Origin: Buxus sempervirens
Taxonomy: Eukaryota; Streptophyta; Magnoliopsida; Buxales; Buxaceae
Direction of reading: 5' to 3'
DNA: 64,000 nt
NCBI GenBank assembly: GCA_947561395.2
Contig: OX387193.1
Location: 4,216,001-4,280,000, forward strand
Shown here piece after piece: positions 11,675-24,588 of this stretch. The stretch's first letter is position 1; each line of letters begins with the position of its first letter. Under the pieces are notes generated by a model. That model was not told the DNA's origin and searched no databases. It saw nothing but the letters and a program-made list of their open reading frames with translations. Made by a program: the position numbers and the translations under genes.

Positions 11675-14600
11675 GTGAGGTCGCATATGCCATCCCCTTT
11701 AACCCCTCTCCTGCCTTCATTTTGTTGTGATATATTTGAGATTCTGGGTTCCTTGAATTTTGATGGTATGACGACTTTTGAAGATGGACTCTTGCTGAGG
11801 CTAAAGACTGGCAAAAGGGGTCTGCTCTTTTTCTGTTCTTTGGTCACCCGGCACCGGAAGCACTCTGACAAGTAATGATGCTGATCTCTACTGATTTTTC
11901 TGATTTAATAATTAGAGCTTTTAACTCTAAGAAGTAACACAGATCACTCAACTGACCTATTTGATTTGATTAAAGTTTTGGTACCTAAACCTCATAAATT
12001 TATGTTATGCTCACAGGTTAATGTCAGGAATCTTTAATAGTGTTTCCAATATTGTCAATCATAGCAGTAATGTTGGTGTAAGTTCTATGTAACTCTTTTC
12101 CATTGCTGAATTTTTGAGAAGGGATTGAAGTTTGCATCTATCCCTTTTTCTTTATTTGTTGGATATGGTGCATTTCATTGTCATAGGGTTCTTATGTTTA
12201 ATATATATATATTGATCTGCTTATGTGCATTATGATAATAATTATACTCACATATTTCAAACCCAAGAACCTATTACGTGGCAAACCCAAACATCTATTA
12301 TCAAAAAAAATATTAGGATTGATAATTTAGAATAAGTAGTATTACCATTAGAAATGTGACAAAATTTTAAGGTAAGGACTCCATTTGAGCCTAAAATAGA
12401 AAAAATTTGAATTAGATATCAATCATTAGTAATTCCTGTGTTTTTAATTATGACACTTATCAGTAGTATTGCTGGTCATATATAGTATTTCTTTCTTGCT
12501 AAAATTTTTAGTTTCAATTATTTATATAGTAAACTCTTATAGGTTTAGTAATGAAATAAATATTGTTCGCCTCAACAAATTCTATGTGATTTTTTGCCTA
12601 GATCCTCTTCCCCCTTGGTATTATGTTGTCATTCCCATCAAAATATTTACTGTGGCAAACCTGTATCTTTGTTACTTGTTTAAGTCTTAGTTGCTCCCTA
12701 TCCATCATACTCACATGCTGAAGTACTTGTTTTTTAGCAGAAGCTGGATTTCCTATCGGACCGGATTGTTTCATTAGCCTTTGATGTTATTTCACATATT
12801 CTGGAGACAGGCCCTGTAAGTTTTACTAATTTTACTTATATTACTTTTGTTTAATTAATATTAGTTTCAGAGTCAAGAAAAGTGGCATAGATTTCTTATT
12901 TGCCACATCATCTATTTCTCGTGGTTTACAAAAACTTGCCTTTTTAGGTTTCTGGATATAGTTTTAGAGAATGTAAGTACTTGCTTGAGTAATTGGCAAG
13001 CATGTGCATGTGCATGTGTGGTTCAAGTTAAAAATTTTAGTGAAACTATTCATTTTTTGTTTGCTTAATACAAATATGAAAATAAAAGTCCTGTAGTTTC
13101 TAGTCCCTTTTAGTATGGCTGGATCAATTTTCTGGTGAGGATCTTAACCACCAAGAATATTTGCACAATTTTTTTTTTCTCTCCAACGGTTATAATTTCA
13201 TCTGGAACAGGGATGGAGATTAGTCTCACCCCATTTTCAATCATTGCTGAGGTCTGCAATCTTCCCAGTATTAGTGATGAATGAGAAGGTGAGATTCATA
13301 TGTTTCACTGTTAAAATGTGGTATACCTATCATGCTAGCATTTATAATTTCACCTGGAACATGGAAAAAGATCTGGAATTCCATTTCTGTACTGATGTAA
13401 AGTGACCTCGTCACAATTCTCATACTACATGGTTGCTTTAGTTGGGATTTACGTTCTGTTATATTCTATATTGAACTTTTTTATATGCAATTTTATAAGA
13501 AATATATGTTTTTCTGCACTTTTCGGCACTCTTAGTTGGTTAGATCTGTCATTATATTAGGAAGAAATCAATGTTCTGTTTACACTTTCTTCGCCATTCA
13601 TCTGACCGTCAATTAATTAAATTTCTAATTTAAGTGTGCCTGTAATATTTGTAATCAGGATATTTCGGAGTGGAAAGAAGACCCTGATGAGTTCATAAGA
13701 AAGAATCTTCCCTCTGATCTTGTATGAAAGTAAATCATGTCTTCCTTTTTTCCTGTCCCTCGATTTGTCTGGAACCTTACTGTTTCCAACTTTTTTTTAT
13801 TTTTGCTTTAGGAAGCTATCTCTGGATGGAAGGAGGGCCTGTTCACAGCCAGAAAAAGTGTAGTAAATTTGCTTGGTGTTATCTCTAGATTGAAGGTTGA
13901 TGTTCGTTAATGAAGTATTGGCTTAAGGGGTCTGTAGTTTACTCAATTCTTAGAATATATTTTACTTTTAATGTCTGCAGGGACCTCCAATGGTGATTTC
14001 TAATAATAGTTCTGCCATCTCATCAAAAAGGAAAAAGGGTGAAAAAAATAAGAGGAAATATAAACACTCCTTTGTTGGGGAGTTGTTAGTTCTTCCTTTT
14101 TTGTCAAAATTCCCCATTCCTTCTGATACAACTCCAGCCTGGGACAAGCTTTTAAACGAGTGAGTAAATCCGAACCTTTGATAAGTTGTCCTGGAAGTCA
14201 AATATGCAACTTCCAAATAATTTATGAAGCCGTCTTGGTTTTTTTTTGAATATATTGTACTTGGAAGAATATTTAAGCTTTTGTCTTGACTAGAATTTCC
14301 TCTATCTCATTTCTCAGTACTCCTTTTTTCCCCAATCAAAACCTGACAAAACATGCAGAAAAATGCCTTACTCCAACAATTGCCTTATCAAAACCTGATA
14401 ACTTGTGATCTCTATAGGTTGCTGACTCGTTATTTCCTCAAAAGGAATGATTATGATTCAGAGCTTCGAAAGTTAGTAATTTAGTAATGAAATCATAGGT
14501 CTGTCCCAAATCAAGAGTTGTTTCTCATCTCATTCCTATGTTCAATATCTTGTCTTCCACGTATTCTATCATAGCCTTCATTCTTTTATGAGACAACCAT

Positions 14601-17600
14601 TTAAATCCTGCCTGTGAATATTCTTTCTTCTTTAAGAATTTTGTTGAATTAATCCATCTATTTTGCTCCAAAGTTATTTTTATAACGCTCTTTTAATAAT
14701 CTTACTTTGGATCTTAGGTACTATAGTAGCAACAGTAATACCTACTACTAAAAAAAACCACAACAGAAAAATGCCCGTCTTAATTCATTAAGAATTGTAT
14801 TTTGCAATCCCAATCTATCAAAACCTATATGAAGGTTGTCAATTTTGTTATCATCTATGCACTAATGGTCTTTATTCAGAAAAAAAACATGGGTTATGAC
14901 TAATGAGGTTAGTGGCTGCAAGTTATTTCATCCCCTTAAGAAGGAATTCCATGATACTTCGAATTGTTTATAATTTATTTTAGGAAGTTAGGAATTTTGA
15001 AATATTCTGCTAGTGCTAGCCCATTGAAAACAATAGCTATCATTATTTACAGTCTTTTTTTATTTTATTGCATTTATGACATTGTTGACGCCAACTAATA
15101 AGGATAAAGCATTTTGCTCTTGCTATTCTGCTGAAAGTTGTCTCTCAGGAACCTTTCTTCTTGTGTGGCTTAAATGTGTATTGATATGGATAGTTATTCT
15201 TGTTAAACACTTTTGGAATGGCCTATACCCCAATCGTCATATTGGTTCTCTCGACTGTCCATTCAAGATTAGAATGAGGAGACTTTTGATGGCTAAGGTG
15301 TTGCTTTATCATCCGAAAGTGAAAGGAACAATATGTTAGATATTTTGACCCCACGGTTTCTGTTTGACTTACACCATTAATAAGAAAAAATAAGATTAGA
15401 TGTTAATCTTTTTTTTTTTAATTATCTTCTTTTTTTAAGATAATTTAAATTCTATATCATAAAAGGTCCTTCCAGGTTTTTATTTGATTTGTACTTCAAT
15501 TATGGCAGTTATTATGGTGTTCTAACGGCATATGGCAGCCTGCAAGATGTGAGAATATCCTACCGCTGTAGTTCAATGAGGTCTTTCTAAAGTGAGGTTT
15601 GAGATGAAATATATGATTCTGTTTTGCTTATGCAGTTTATGAAGGAGCAAAATCATGGATACACAGAAATTCTGGTTCACACTCGTGTGCTACCATTGTA
15701 TTCATTGACTCCAGGACCACCATATTTGATTGCCGCCGCAAACTGGGTACTTGGAGAGCTTGCTTCTTGCCTCCCCCACGTGAGATTATTTCCTATGCTC
15801 TTATCACTTGATAAATTTTTTCCTTACATTTTCCTTGTTGCTTATCTTACCATGCCAGCTGCTATACATCTGATCTGTCACATATTGCTCACATTATATG
15901 GCCATTTTTTAGTATGATTTATGTACGTTGGTATGTATGTTTAAATTTCCACAGAATGCAAATGCTGACAGTTTTTTTGCACTACTGTTAACCAATTCAG
16001 TGTTTCTGTTTCAGGAGATGAGTGCTGATGTATTTTCTTCACTGCTAAAGGCATTGGTGTTGCCTGATGCGGATTTATTTTCTTGTTATCCTGTACGGGC
16101 TTCTGCTGCTGGAGCTATTCATGCACTCCTTGAAGTATGGCGCTTATGGCGCTTAAATCAACCTTGTACCTTATGTGTAATTGTGGCATTTGGAGTGTTT
16201 GATTACTTACCTGGCCCTTATTCATGTGTTTTGCAGAATGATTACCTGCCACCTGAATGGTTACCCCTCTTGCAAGTGGTAGTTAGTAGGATAGACAATG
16301 AAGAAGACGATGAAGCATCCATTTTATTTCAGCTTCTAAGTATCATGATGGAGGCAGACAGTAAAAATGTTGCACATTACATCCCTTTCATTGTATCATC
16401 TTTAGTTGGTGCTGTTTTAAGGCGCATCCCTCCTAGTCTAGAACCCTGGCCTCAGGTATGGGGAGCTCTCCTTGTCACTTTTCTTGGTTGGGCTAGATTT
16501 CTTGGTGTATTTTAGATTGTAACTGCCACTTGCTTGATTTTCTCAAGGGAGTTTAAAAAGAAAAGAATAAAAAATAAATTGATCAGATGTCAACAGTTCA
16601 ATGGGTTAATGAATGTCAAAGGTGGTACTGGGAGCTGAAATAACTAAAATTTCAATTATTCCTTCTTCTTTTTTTTCTTTTTTCTAATGGCTTACAGATA
16701 CTGTATGTCTGAAATACGTTTGTTCTATCATGAATTCAGGTTTTAGTGATGAATTTAGTGTTCTCATATTAGGTCGTTGAAAGGGGTTTCATGGCATTAG
16801 CAGCAATGGCCCAAGTTTGGGAAGATTCTCTGCCAGAAGAAATTGAACAGAATGAATTGCGTAAAAAGTGGAGATCTGATCAGAAGATTCATATGGCTAG
16901 AATATTTTCATCTCTCTTGCAGCAGGCTTGGCTCATACCCATACAAGAAATGGTATGTTCACATATCCTGTGTCTTAAACCTCACTTCTTTTAGTTTTGG
17001 TAAAATTCTCAAGTGATTTCTTTTGGAAAGCTGAGAATGACATTCAGATTCTATAATCTGTGTAAGACCTTATAACTGGTGTCCTTCCTCTATTCTTTTG
17101 CAAGTCTTGTTCTTGAAATTAATGAAAACTGTTAAAATGTGTTTTAGTTTTTTCTGTCTTTAAGCCTGATAATAGGACATGTCAATTGAAGGGGGATGCA
17201 ACCTAAATTTATGGACTCCATCTTGGATGCATTTTATGTAAGAAGTTGATGCAGTTGGAGAACTGATGGTCCCATATAAAGCTACTTAAAAATAAAAAAA
17301 TAAAAACCAATCATTGATTCTAATATTAACCTAGAAGATCTATATTCATTTGGTGAAATCCTTTTGATGTTGCATCTGGATCTTGTGCATGTCTGGCAGT
17401 TGTACAACCTTTTTTTTTGGGGGTAATATTGCCTTTAAGACTTAAAGAAAAAGGCAACTTTGTTGGGAGGGGATATTCTCCCTTTTTCATCATTTACAAA
17501 GTCTTGGAATTTATTTTAGATTATTATTCTTATTTTTTTCCTGTTACATTACAAGGGTCAGGAAAGAGAGCTTCCTCATCCATTACCCCCTTCATCGTGC

Positions 17601-18011
17601 ATAAATGATGCATCAATATTGCTCCGGTCCATAATGGAATCTGTTACAGAAACCAATGAAATTATAGAGCTGAAAATATCAGAGTTATTAGTAGTTTGGG
17701 CAGATTTGGTTGCGGACTGGCATGCTTGGGAAGAGCTGGAAGATTTATCAATCTTTGACACCATTAAGGAAGTTGGCAATTTAGATAGAACATACAGGCT
17801 CATGAACTTCATTATAGGAAGGATGCATTCTCTGCCAGCTCCACCTGTGCCACAGTGTTCTATTATTGAGGGCATTGGTGCTTTTGTCAGCGAGGCCATT
17901 CTGCAATACCCATCTGCAACATGGAGGGCTTGCTCGTGTGTCCATTTACTACTGCATGTTCCAAGTTTTTCACTTGAAGTAGAAGGTGTCAGGGCACTTT
18001 TGTCATTTTGA
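11675..18011 (+). pseudogene. Importin-beta-like ARM-repeat gene, internal fragment of 13 exons (copy 1)
   Basis: Exons with good splice sites: 11675-11871, 12017-12077, 12741-12815, 13211-13288, 13659-13721, 13812-13895, 13981-14159, 15509-15548, 15636-15779, 16015-16134, 16237-16455, 16773-16952 and 17556-18011. They join in frame to about 631 codons. The protein matches the plant importin-like ARM family of Arabidopsis At3g17340, judged from remembered family motifs such as ANWVLGELASCLP, CYPVRASAAGAI, NDYLPPEWLPLLQVV and SIIEGIGAFVSEAILQYPSA. That family is assigned to nuclear transport. The N-terminal part (roughly 200 residues) has no exons upstream, where transposons lie instead. The C-terminal part stops being homologous after EGV, where 18,000 onward reads into unrelated DNA and a stop. 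All retained frames are open, so the loss of both ends may be recent. A truncated transcript is possible. Confidence 0.8.
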
Positions 18012-19558
18012 AAGACGGGTGCCAAAAAAGGGTATGTTTTGTTATTTTAAAAGATAATTTTAAAACAAGGCATTTTGGTTATTTAAAAACACAGGTAGGA
18101 AATAGAAACTGTCAAGGTGAGTTTGGCCTTTGGAGTGTGCAAAATTGGGTGTTGAAATGTATATGGCACAATAGTACAATGGGTTGACTCAAGCTGACCC
18201 CCGGATGAACTTGTTTGAACTTTGAACTAGCCTGCTCCCCTTGCTGGATTGGCACCCTAGCTGGGTCTTAAAACATTTTAGATTCCTTTTTTGGTTGTCA
18301 TCACCATGACTTCTTTTTTGGTTGTCAATATGTTTTTCTTATATTATAATTTATCAAACATGCTTTATTCATGAAAGTAGAAAGTTACTCATACAAATTG
18401 ACTATTGAAAGTTGCCATTTTTTTTTCTAGAGCAACTTTTGAAAAGCTTGTCCAAACATTTTCAAAGTTATCTCACTAATGAAGCAAAATGTAATCCACT
18501 TGCATTACAAATAAGATCATGAAAAGAATGATCTTTATTGATAAATAAATTGTAACAGAAAGAACAATATACTTGCAAAACAAAAAGACCTCCCCTCCAC
18601 CATGACACCACCAAGCCCCCTGCACACCCACCCCCAACCCCATGAAAGAGAAAAAAAAAAAAAAGAAAAGAAAAGAAAAAGAAAACACATGTACCCACAC
18701 CCACACACACCCATCTAAAAAAAGGGAGGAAATTTCTGAGTTTTCGTGGCTAATCTCTGCAAACTGACAAATAAATGAATTCTATTTAGATGGTTTCTAA
18801 CATGTTCTAGTGAGCAATTAGCAATAATATTGGCTAAAGAAAGTTTCTGACAGGAAGCTACAATGGTTTCTGGGACAGCACAAGAATAGTAAAGATCATA
18901 CTAGAATGGTTCTGAAAACTACATGAACAAGATAAAGATAGTGATTTTACACTAATGTGCATAGGCCTTATCAGGCTATATGCTCAAAAGTTAAAACTAT
19001 AAACTAATCTGTAATGGATCTTTAAAATAATTGTGGTGAATTTGGATGAATGAAATTAGGGACTCAATGTGAAAATTGTCCTAGAGATTTTGTTGCAAGA
19101 ATTGTTAGAGAATGCTCTATATCCAGCCAAGAAGCCATCTTTTCAACCACACATTAAAAAATATAGCCAAAAATGGAAAATTGGAGGTTTGTTCATGATG
19201 ATAGAGGGTAAGACAATGGTTCTACCAGTTTAGATACCATACCCACTTGTTCTGGAGTGATCATTTCCCTGCAAATATAAACATCTTCTATTCCATTTCC
19301 TAAGATCTTGTGCTCTTTTTCTCAAAGATTTTTATATTTTTAGATAATCCTAGGTACATATCTCCACCCCCCATCAAACAACAAATCAAAATAAACAGAC
19401 AAGTTCTGTCAAGATTAATTCAAGGATCAAGGGGTTACTTTTGTAGTACTTCCACTGGCAAAAACTGTTCCTTTAAATCCATAACATGTTAGCACAATTT
19501 ATTAGACGATTTAAGTGAATAATATGGGATGTATCTTGATATTTGTTAATCATCTCAG
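18012..19558. other. Junction DNA between importin fragment and myosin tail
   Basis: No exon of either gene is visible. The stretch holds a run of GA/A-rich simple sequence and CA-rich sequence at about 18,600-18,710. The importin-to-myosin fusion point must lie here. It is shared with the second copy, so the fusion predates the duplication. Confidence 0.6.
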
Positions 19559-22500
19559 GACGTGATTGCTGTATCTAATCCACGGGAACCTAATACTGAG
19601 GAAAAGCCTCAAAAATCTCTTAATGAAAAGCAGCAGGTAAGTGGCCATTAAAATACATGAAGAAGAATTGGATTCTTAACAGTGCTTTGTACATATTTGA
19701 TGATTCATTTGCGGTTTTGATGCCTAAACTTTTATAGCACATCTCCTAACTGTTAATTTAGTTCTTACTATCTGTTATTGTGGTACAGGAGAACCAGGAC
19801 TTACTGATAAAATGTATTTCACAAGACCTAGGATTCTCCGGGGGCAAACCTATTGCTACTTGTGTCATTTACAAATGCCCACTTCACTGGAGGTCATTTG
19901 AAGTTGAAAGAACCAGTGTTTTTGATCGTATCATCCAAACAATAGGCACAGCCATAGAGGTATGTCAAATTTTGTGTTTAGTATGTACAATATGTAAATT
20001 AGAGTTAGCCATCAAACACATGATGCTTGACATTCTAAGAATATAGAATAGACTTGTTAATGTTTACCCAGGTTTCTTTCTACTGAGCTGATGGAAAGAG
20101 ATGCCGAGAGTACTTCCTGTTTGAACTTTATTTGAATTCTATAATACTAATTCACTAATATTTGCAATTTCCACTGTTCTGCACGCCCAGGATAATAATG
20201 ATGTATTATCCTATTGGCTATCCAATGCATCAACATTATTATTGCTCCTCCAACGCACATTGAAAGCAAGTGGGGCAGCTAGCTTGACTCCACAAAGGAG
20301 TAGATCAACATCAGCTTCTCTATTTGGAAGGATGTCTCAAGTAGAAATCTCTCTCTCTCTCTCTCTCTCTCTCAATCTATATTGATTGGTTTCTCCAAGC
20401 TTTATGGAATCAATTTACATTTTGTTCCTTTGGCTTAAAATTTTGTAGGGCCTTAGAGCATCTCCTCAAAGTGAAGGGATCTCGTTTCTTAATGGAAGGA
20501 TGCTTGGACTAGATGACTTACGGCAATTTGAAGCAAAATATCCAGCTTTACTCTTTAAACAGCAACTGACAGCCTTCCTTGAGAAGATATATGGAATGAT
20601 AGAGACAATCTTAAGAAAGAGATATCCCCATTGCTAGGCTTGTGTATTCAGGTAGCCACCTTTTGCATCATGATGTCCCTCTTTTTTTCTCCCCCTGTGA
20701 TCTTATTCTAACCTTGATGTCCATAAGTTCCAATATTTGACATAATTATGTCATGCATGAAGAAGGATATGGAACCCGAGCGGGAACTTGAACGGTAATC
20801 CCAATTAATTCTGAGACATTAACAAACAAGCTGGCTGACACTTCATATCATGCTTGATTTCCTGAGATAAATTAACCTTGTTTCGAATAAATGAATTTGT
20901 TAAAAAAAAACCAAAATTCTATTAACTCTGTGTATGATACTGTTGAATTTAATTATGGCTGGAGTTCAATAGAACTAATCTGAAGGTGCATAAGCTATGT
21001 AGGGCTCTTGTTTATGATGGGTTGGAATGATATAAAAGACATACGTTGCCAGCCTCTTCTAGTTAGGATAAGGTAAAGTGTTGTGTTGGTGGAAGTAGCT
21101 TACTTTTCTAGTATTCTGCCTTGATCCTTTTATTAGTCTCGGGGATTGCTAACGAGCCACCTAAGAATTGATATGTATGACCATCATCTCTTTTTCATGT
21201 AGATGCATGCTATTATATGTATGATATGAGAACTCCTTTTTTGGAAAAGAAAAAATCGATCAGGATAAAAATGTTTCCATAATTCACATTAAAAATCCAT
21301 TCTTGCCGTTCTTGTTTTCTCAAAATTATAACTTTGCCTTAACTGATGAAAGGGATAACAAGAAAAATGATTAAGATATTCCAATGCATAAGAAGCAAAC
21401 ATATGAAGGACCATATGAATGTTATATACTCAGCCGCCCAAAGGAATGCCTGATTTATCTTCATAAATAATTCTGTTATATGATGCAAGTGGTTCTACAC
21501 ATGCTTCATGACCTGATAACTGAATTGAATATTCAGGTTTCTGTATTATGCAATCTGGTGTTGTATTTGCTCACTAAACTTTAACTTTTATGTGTATGCA
21601 GGCACCAAGGACCTCTCGCGCTAGTTTAGTGAAGGGGCGTTCTCAAGCAAATGCTGTTGCTCAACAAGCTTTAATTGCTCACTGGCAAAGCATCGTTAAA
21701 AGTCTAAACAGTTATTTTAAAACGATGAGAGCCAACTATGTAAGTTTTGAAGTCCCAAATACAATTGCAACAATTGTGATCCCTTCTTGTTCACAACATT
21801 CATGCATGCTTTGATTTTTCAGGTTCCCCCATTTTTGGTTCGCAAGGTTTTCACTCAGATATTCTCATTTATTAATGTTCAGCTGTTCAACAGGTAAATG
21901 TTTGATCCATGGGTACATAATGTTTAGACTAGCTAAATTTTTATTATTACTGCTGTTGCCTTTATATGACATGTTTCTTCTTTTGCGGCGGGAGTGCTGC
22001 TCATTTAGCAATGGGGAGTATGTAAAAGCAGGGTTGGCTGAGTTAGAACAGTGGTGTGTGGATTCAAATGAGGAGGTGAGGATCATCATTATTTAGCTTT
22101 TTTCCCTTTTGTTCTTCGATTGGTTTTATCTATAATCATGTTACTTTCAGTACGCAGGCTCGGCCTGGGAAGAACTGAAGCATATCAGATAGGCAGTTGG
22201 ATTCCTTGTTTGTTTCACTTACTTGGTTTTTCACACTCATTATTATTTTTGTCGACATATATAGTGGCTAACCATTTTATGTTCTGTACGCTGATGACTT
22301 AGGTCATACACCAAAAGCCTAAAAAGACCTTGAACGAAATAACAAATGATCTTTGCCCAGTGAGTTACTCTTCCCTTTTGAACATTTGAGATCCTACCAA
22401 AAATGTTTATTGTGTGATATCCTTCCATGATTGAAAATTCTCATCTTTCTTCTATTCTTGTTTCTTTCAGGTGCTCAACATACAGCAGTTGTACAGGATC

Positions 22501-22979
22501 AGTACGATGTACAGGGATGACAAATATGGCACGCATAGTGTATCTTCAGATGTGAGTTCTTCCCTAATTGATTTTAACTTTTATCTATGTGCACCACCTA
22601 CATGCCATTTTTGGTGTTTGTTACCTCACCCTGTTCCCATGTTACATTTTGCCTAATAATCACCTAAATTACCTCAATATTGACAGGTTATATCCAATAT
22701 GAGAGTTCTCATGACAGAGGACTCAAATAATGGTGTCAGCAGTTCTTTCTTATTAGACGATGACTCAAGGTAATGACCAAAGAATTATTTTGACAAAATA
22801 TTTGCTCACTTGCTCCAGTTATACCAATCCATTCATTTTTCTATGATCTATGCAATATACCATTTACTGTGGATGACATCTCGAAATCAATGCAACAAAT
22901 AGACATATCTGATATCGATACTCCACCATTGATTCGTCAAAACTCAGGATTTATGTTCTTAGCCCAAAGATCTGAGTAA
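19559..22979 (+). pseudogene. Myosin XI globular tail (DIL domain), decayed copy 1
   Basis: Twelve exons: 19559-19636, 19789-19959, 20191-20340, 20449-20651, 21602-21739, 21823-21893, 21976-22075, 22151-22207, 22303-22359, 22471-22551, 22687-22769 and 22855-22979. They encode the cargo-binding tail of plant myosin XI; motifs include LIKCISQDLGFSGGKPIA, FEVERTSVFDRIIQTIG, LNIQQLYRISTMYRDDKYGT and a C-terminus ending AQRSE. Motor, IQ and coiled-coil exons are absent upstream. Lesions: one base is missing near 20,601 (the frame should read GMIRDN), the acceptor before 21976 ends TT instead of AG, the acceptor before 22855 ends AA, and TAG at 22190-22192 replaces a Gln codon. The first three are shared with copy 2; the TAG is private. 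In functional plants this domain binds vesicle cargo for actin-based transport. Confidence 0.85.
20346..20374. repeat. CT microsatellite in myosin intron
   Basis: A short (CT)n run lies just after the donor of the third tail exon. It is also present at about 52,362-52,388 in the duplicate with a slightly different length. Confidence 0.8.
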
Positions 22980-23684
22980 TGTTCATTATCTGACTATTCC
23001 ATCAACAATCTTGCCCCTCAGGCTTGATGTGCTGCAGCCTTCAAACATGTGCATATAATCTCATTTCTCTGTCTCTTGTGTATTATATACAATTTTATTT
23101 TTTTATTTTTATTTTTTTGCTTATTTCTGGACGTATTTGTTCCCTGTCCAGATCGATTCATTTTTTTTCCTCCATGTTTGGAAATACATGGAGTATTTGT
23201 TTAAAGGCCATATAATGTCCTTATTATGATGTATAAAAAGATGCACGAGTGTCCAACATCTGGTCACACGTGCAAGCTCTTCGGGTATGTTGGTTTTTTT
23301 TTTTTTTTTCGTCTTTCAAGTTTAACATTACAGTAGTGTTATGGATGTAATATGACAAAAGCTGCATTTTTAAGGCATGATTTGTTGTTTTGAAAGTAGG
23401 AATGTATAACGCATGATGCAATATTCTCTTATTCGTTGGGAGTAGACTGTGCTTTAAGGACGATGTTTTTGGTGTAATTCCACATATGCTCTGCGCATTT
23501 GAAGGATAGGACCGGATGTGTGGATTTATGACATTTTTGTCACATCTGTTTGAATAAGCAAAAATGGTATTTGTGGCTTTGAATGTTGAGGATCCTACGA
23601 TAATCTATAATTTATATAACGCAAGGCATCCCTTTGGGAATAGCAGCAAGTAAAATGTGAGACTTTCCGAAACAACCCTTATAC
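22980..23684. other. 3' flank of myosin tail
   Basis: AT-rich DNA is shared with the duplicate (54,994-55,680), where small insertions and deletions are denser than in the exons. No gene was seen. Confidence 0.6.
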
Positions 23685-23699
23685 CGCCTACAATCTATT

Positions 23700-24265
23700 C
23701 AGCAAATGGCTACCAATGCAAACATTCCTCCTCCTAATTTACCACTCCAGAATAACTCTCAACCAGTATCCCACAAGCTGGATGGCCCCAATTATTTACC
23801 ATGGAGGATCTAGTTCTTGGTGTTTCTGAGAAGCCATGGTCTTGTTGGAATCGTGGATGGAGGAGATCCTGTTCCTACCAAAACTCTCTCAGATAACACA
23901 CCCAACCCAACATATGCAATATGGTATTGGAAAGGGAAAGATAACTGCGTATTAAGCTGGCTTCTAGCTTCCATTTCTGAGAAGCTCATTTCTACTTTCT
24001 ATGGTTTGCAAACTTCCCAACAGGTTTGGGATGCTCTACAGACCAAGTTCTCATCAACCTCTTGCTCTCGAATTGCACTCGTCAAGAGACAGCTCCAAAC
24101 TATAACTCAAGGCAACCGCTCATGTTCTATTTACATTGAAGAAGCAAAGTTAATGTCTGATCAATTGGCTGCCGCAGAAAACCTATAGATGATCAAGACA
24201 TCATTAGTCATCTTGTAAGTGGTTTAAACCTTAGTATAACTCGACAATTATATTCAAAGCCCGTT
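23700..24265 (+). mobile_element. Ty1/copia gag fossil
   Basis: The plus strand encodes a capsid-like gag segment of the copia superfamily, beginning with a start region and a KLDGPNYLPW-type motif and running through a UBN2-type gag domain. It is a broken fragment with a few interruptions. No LTR separates it from the end of the 7.1-kb duplication about 15 bp upstream, and no pol follows. Its age cannot be estimated without LTRs; the decay suggests it is not young. Confidence 0.75.
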
Positions 24266-24588
24266 TTCTTCTTCTAATAATAAAAATAATAAATTAAATC
24301 CTTCTCAAGAGTTCCCTTTGAAACAAAGAAAATTTCAGTATAATTACAAGAGTAAAAAAAAGAACAATATAAAAAGACTTTCAGCCTACCTATAAATAAT
24401 TGAAAAAATAATTTCAGCGCTTTTTTTTCAATATTACACAAGCTGTTAATTGAATTTCTAAAATATAGGGAAAGCCACGAAGCCACAAACCTGTGGAAAA
24501 CAAAATAATTATCAAAGCGAACTTGATCGAACCCTGCTCCACTTTACAGCCGCGTAGGTCTAATATGTGCTCATGGTCCACGAGAAAC

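Larger units (their letters stand above)
16577..23684 (+). repeat. 7.1-kb segmental duplication, copy 1
   Basis: This segment recurs in direct orientation at 48,592-55,680 with about 98-99% identity by eye and an offset of about 32,014. It carries the last two importin exons, the junction DNA and the whole myosin tail. The left boundary lies inside an importin intron at AATTGATCAGATG. The right boundary lies at AACAACCCTTATAC, immediately before the copia gag fossil. Copy 1 keeps the upstream importin exons, so it is probably the source. Confidence 0.95.

Noticed and set aside
17576-18025. 149-codon minus-strand frame, also at 49,590-50,039
   Set aside because: Shadow of the large importin exon on the plus strand, which has clear family motifs.
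18468-18710. Minus-strand Phe/Gly-rich frames, also near 50,490-50,720
   Set aside because: They arise from GA- and CA-rich simple sequence.
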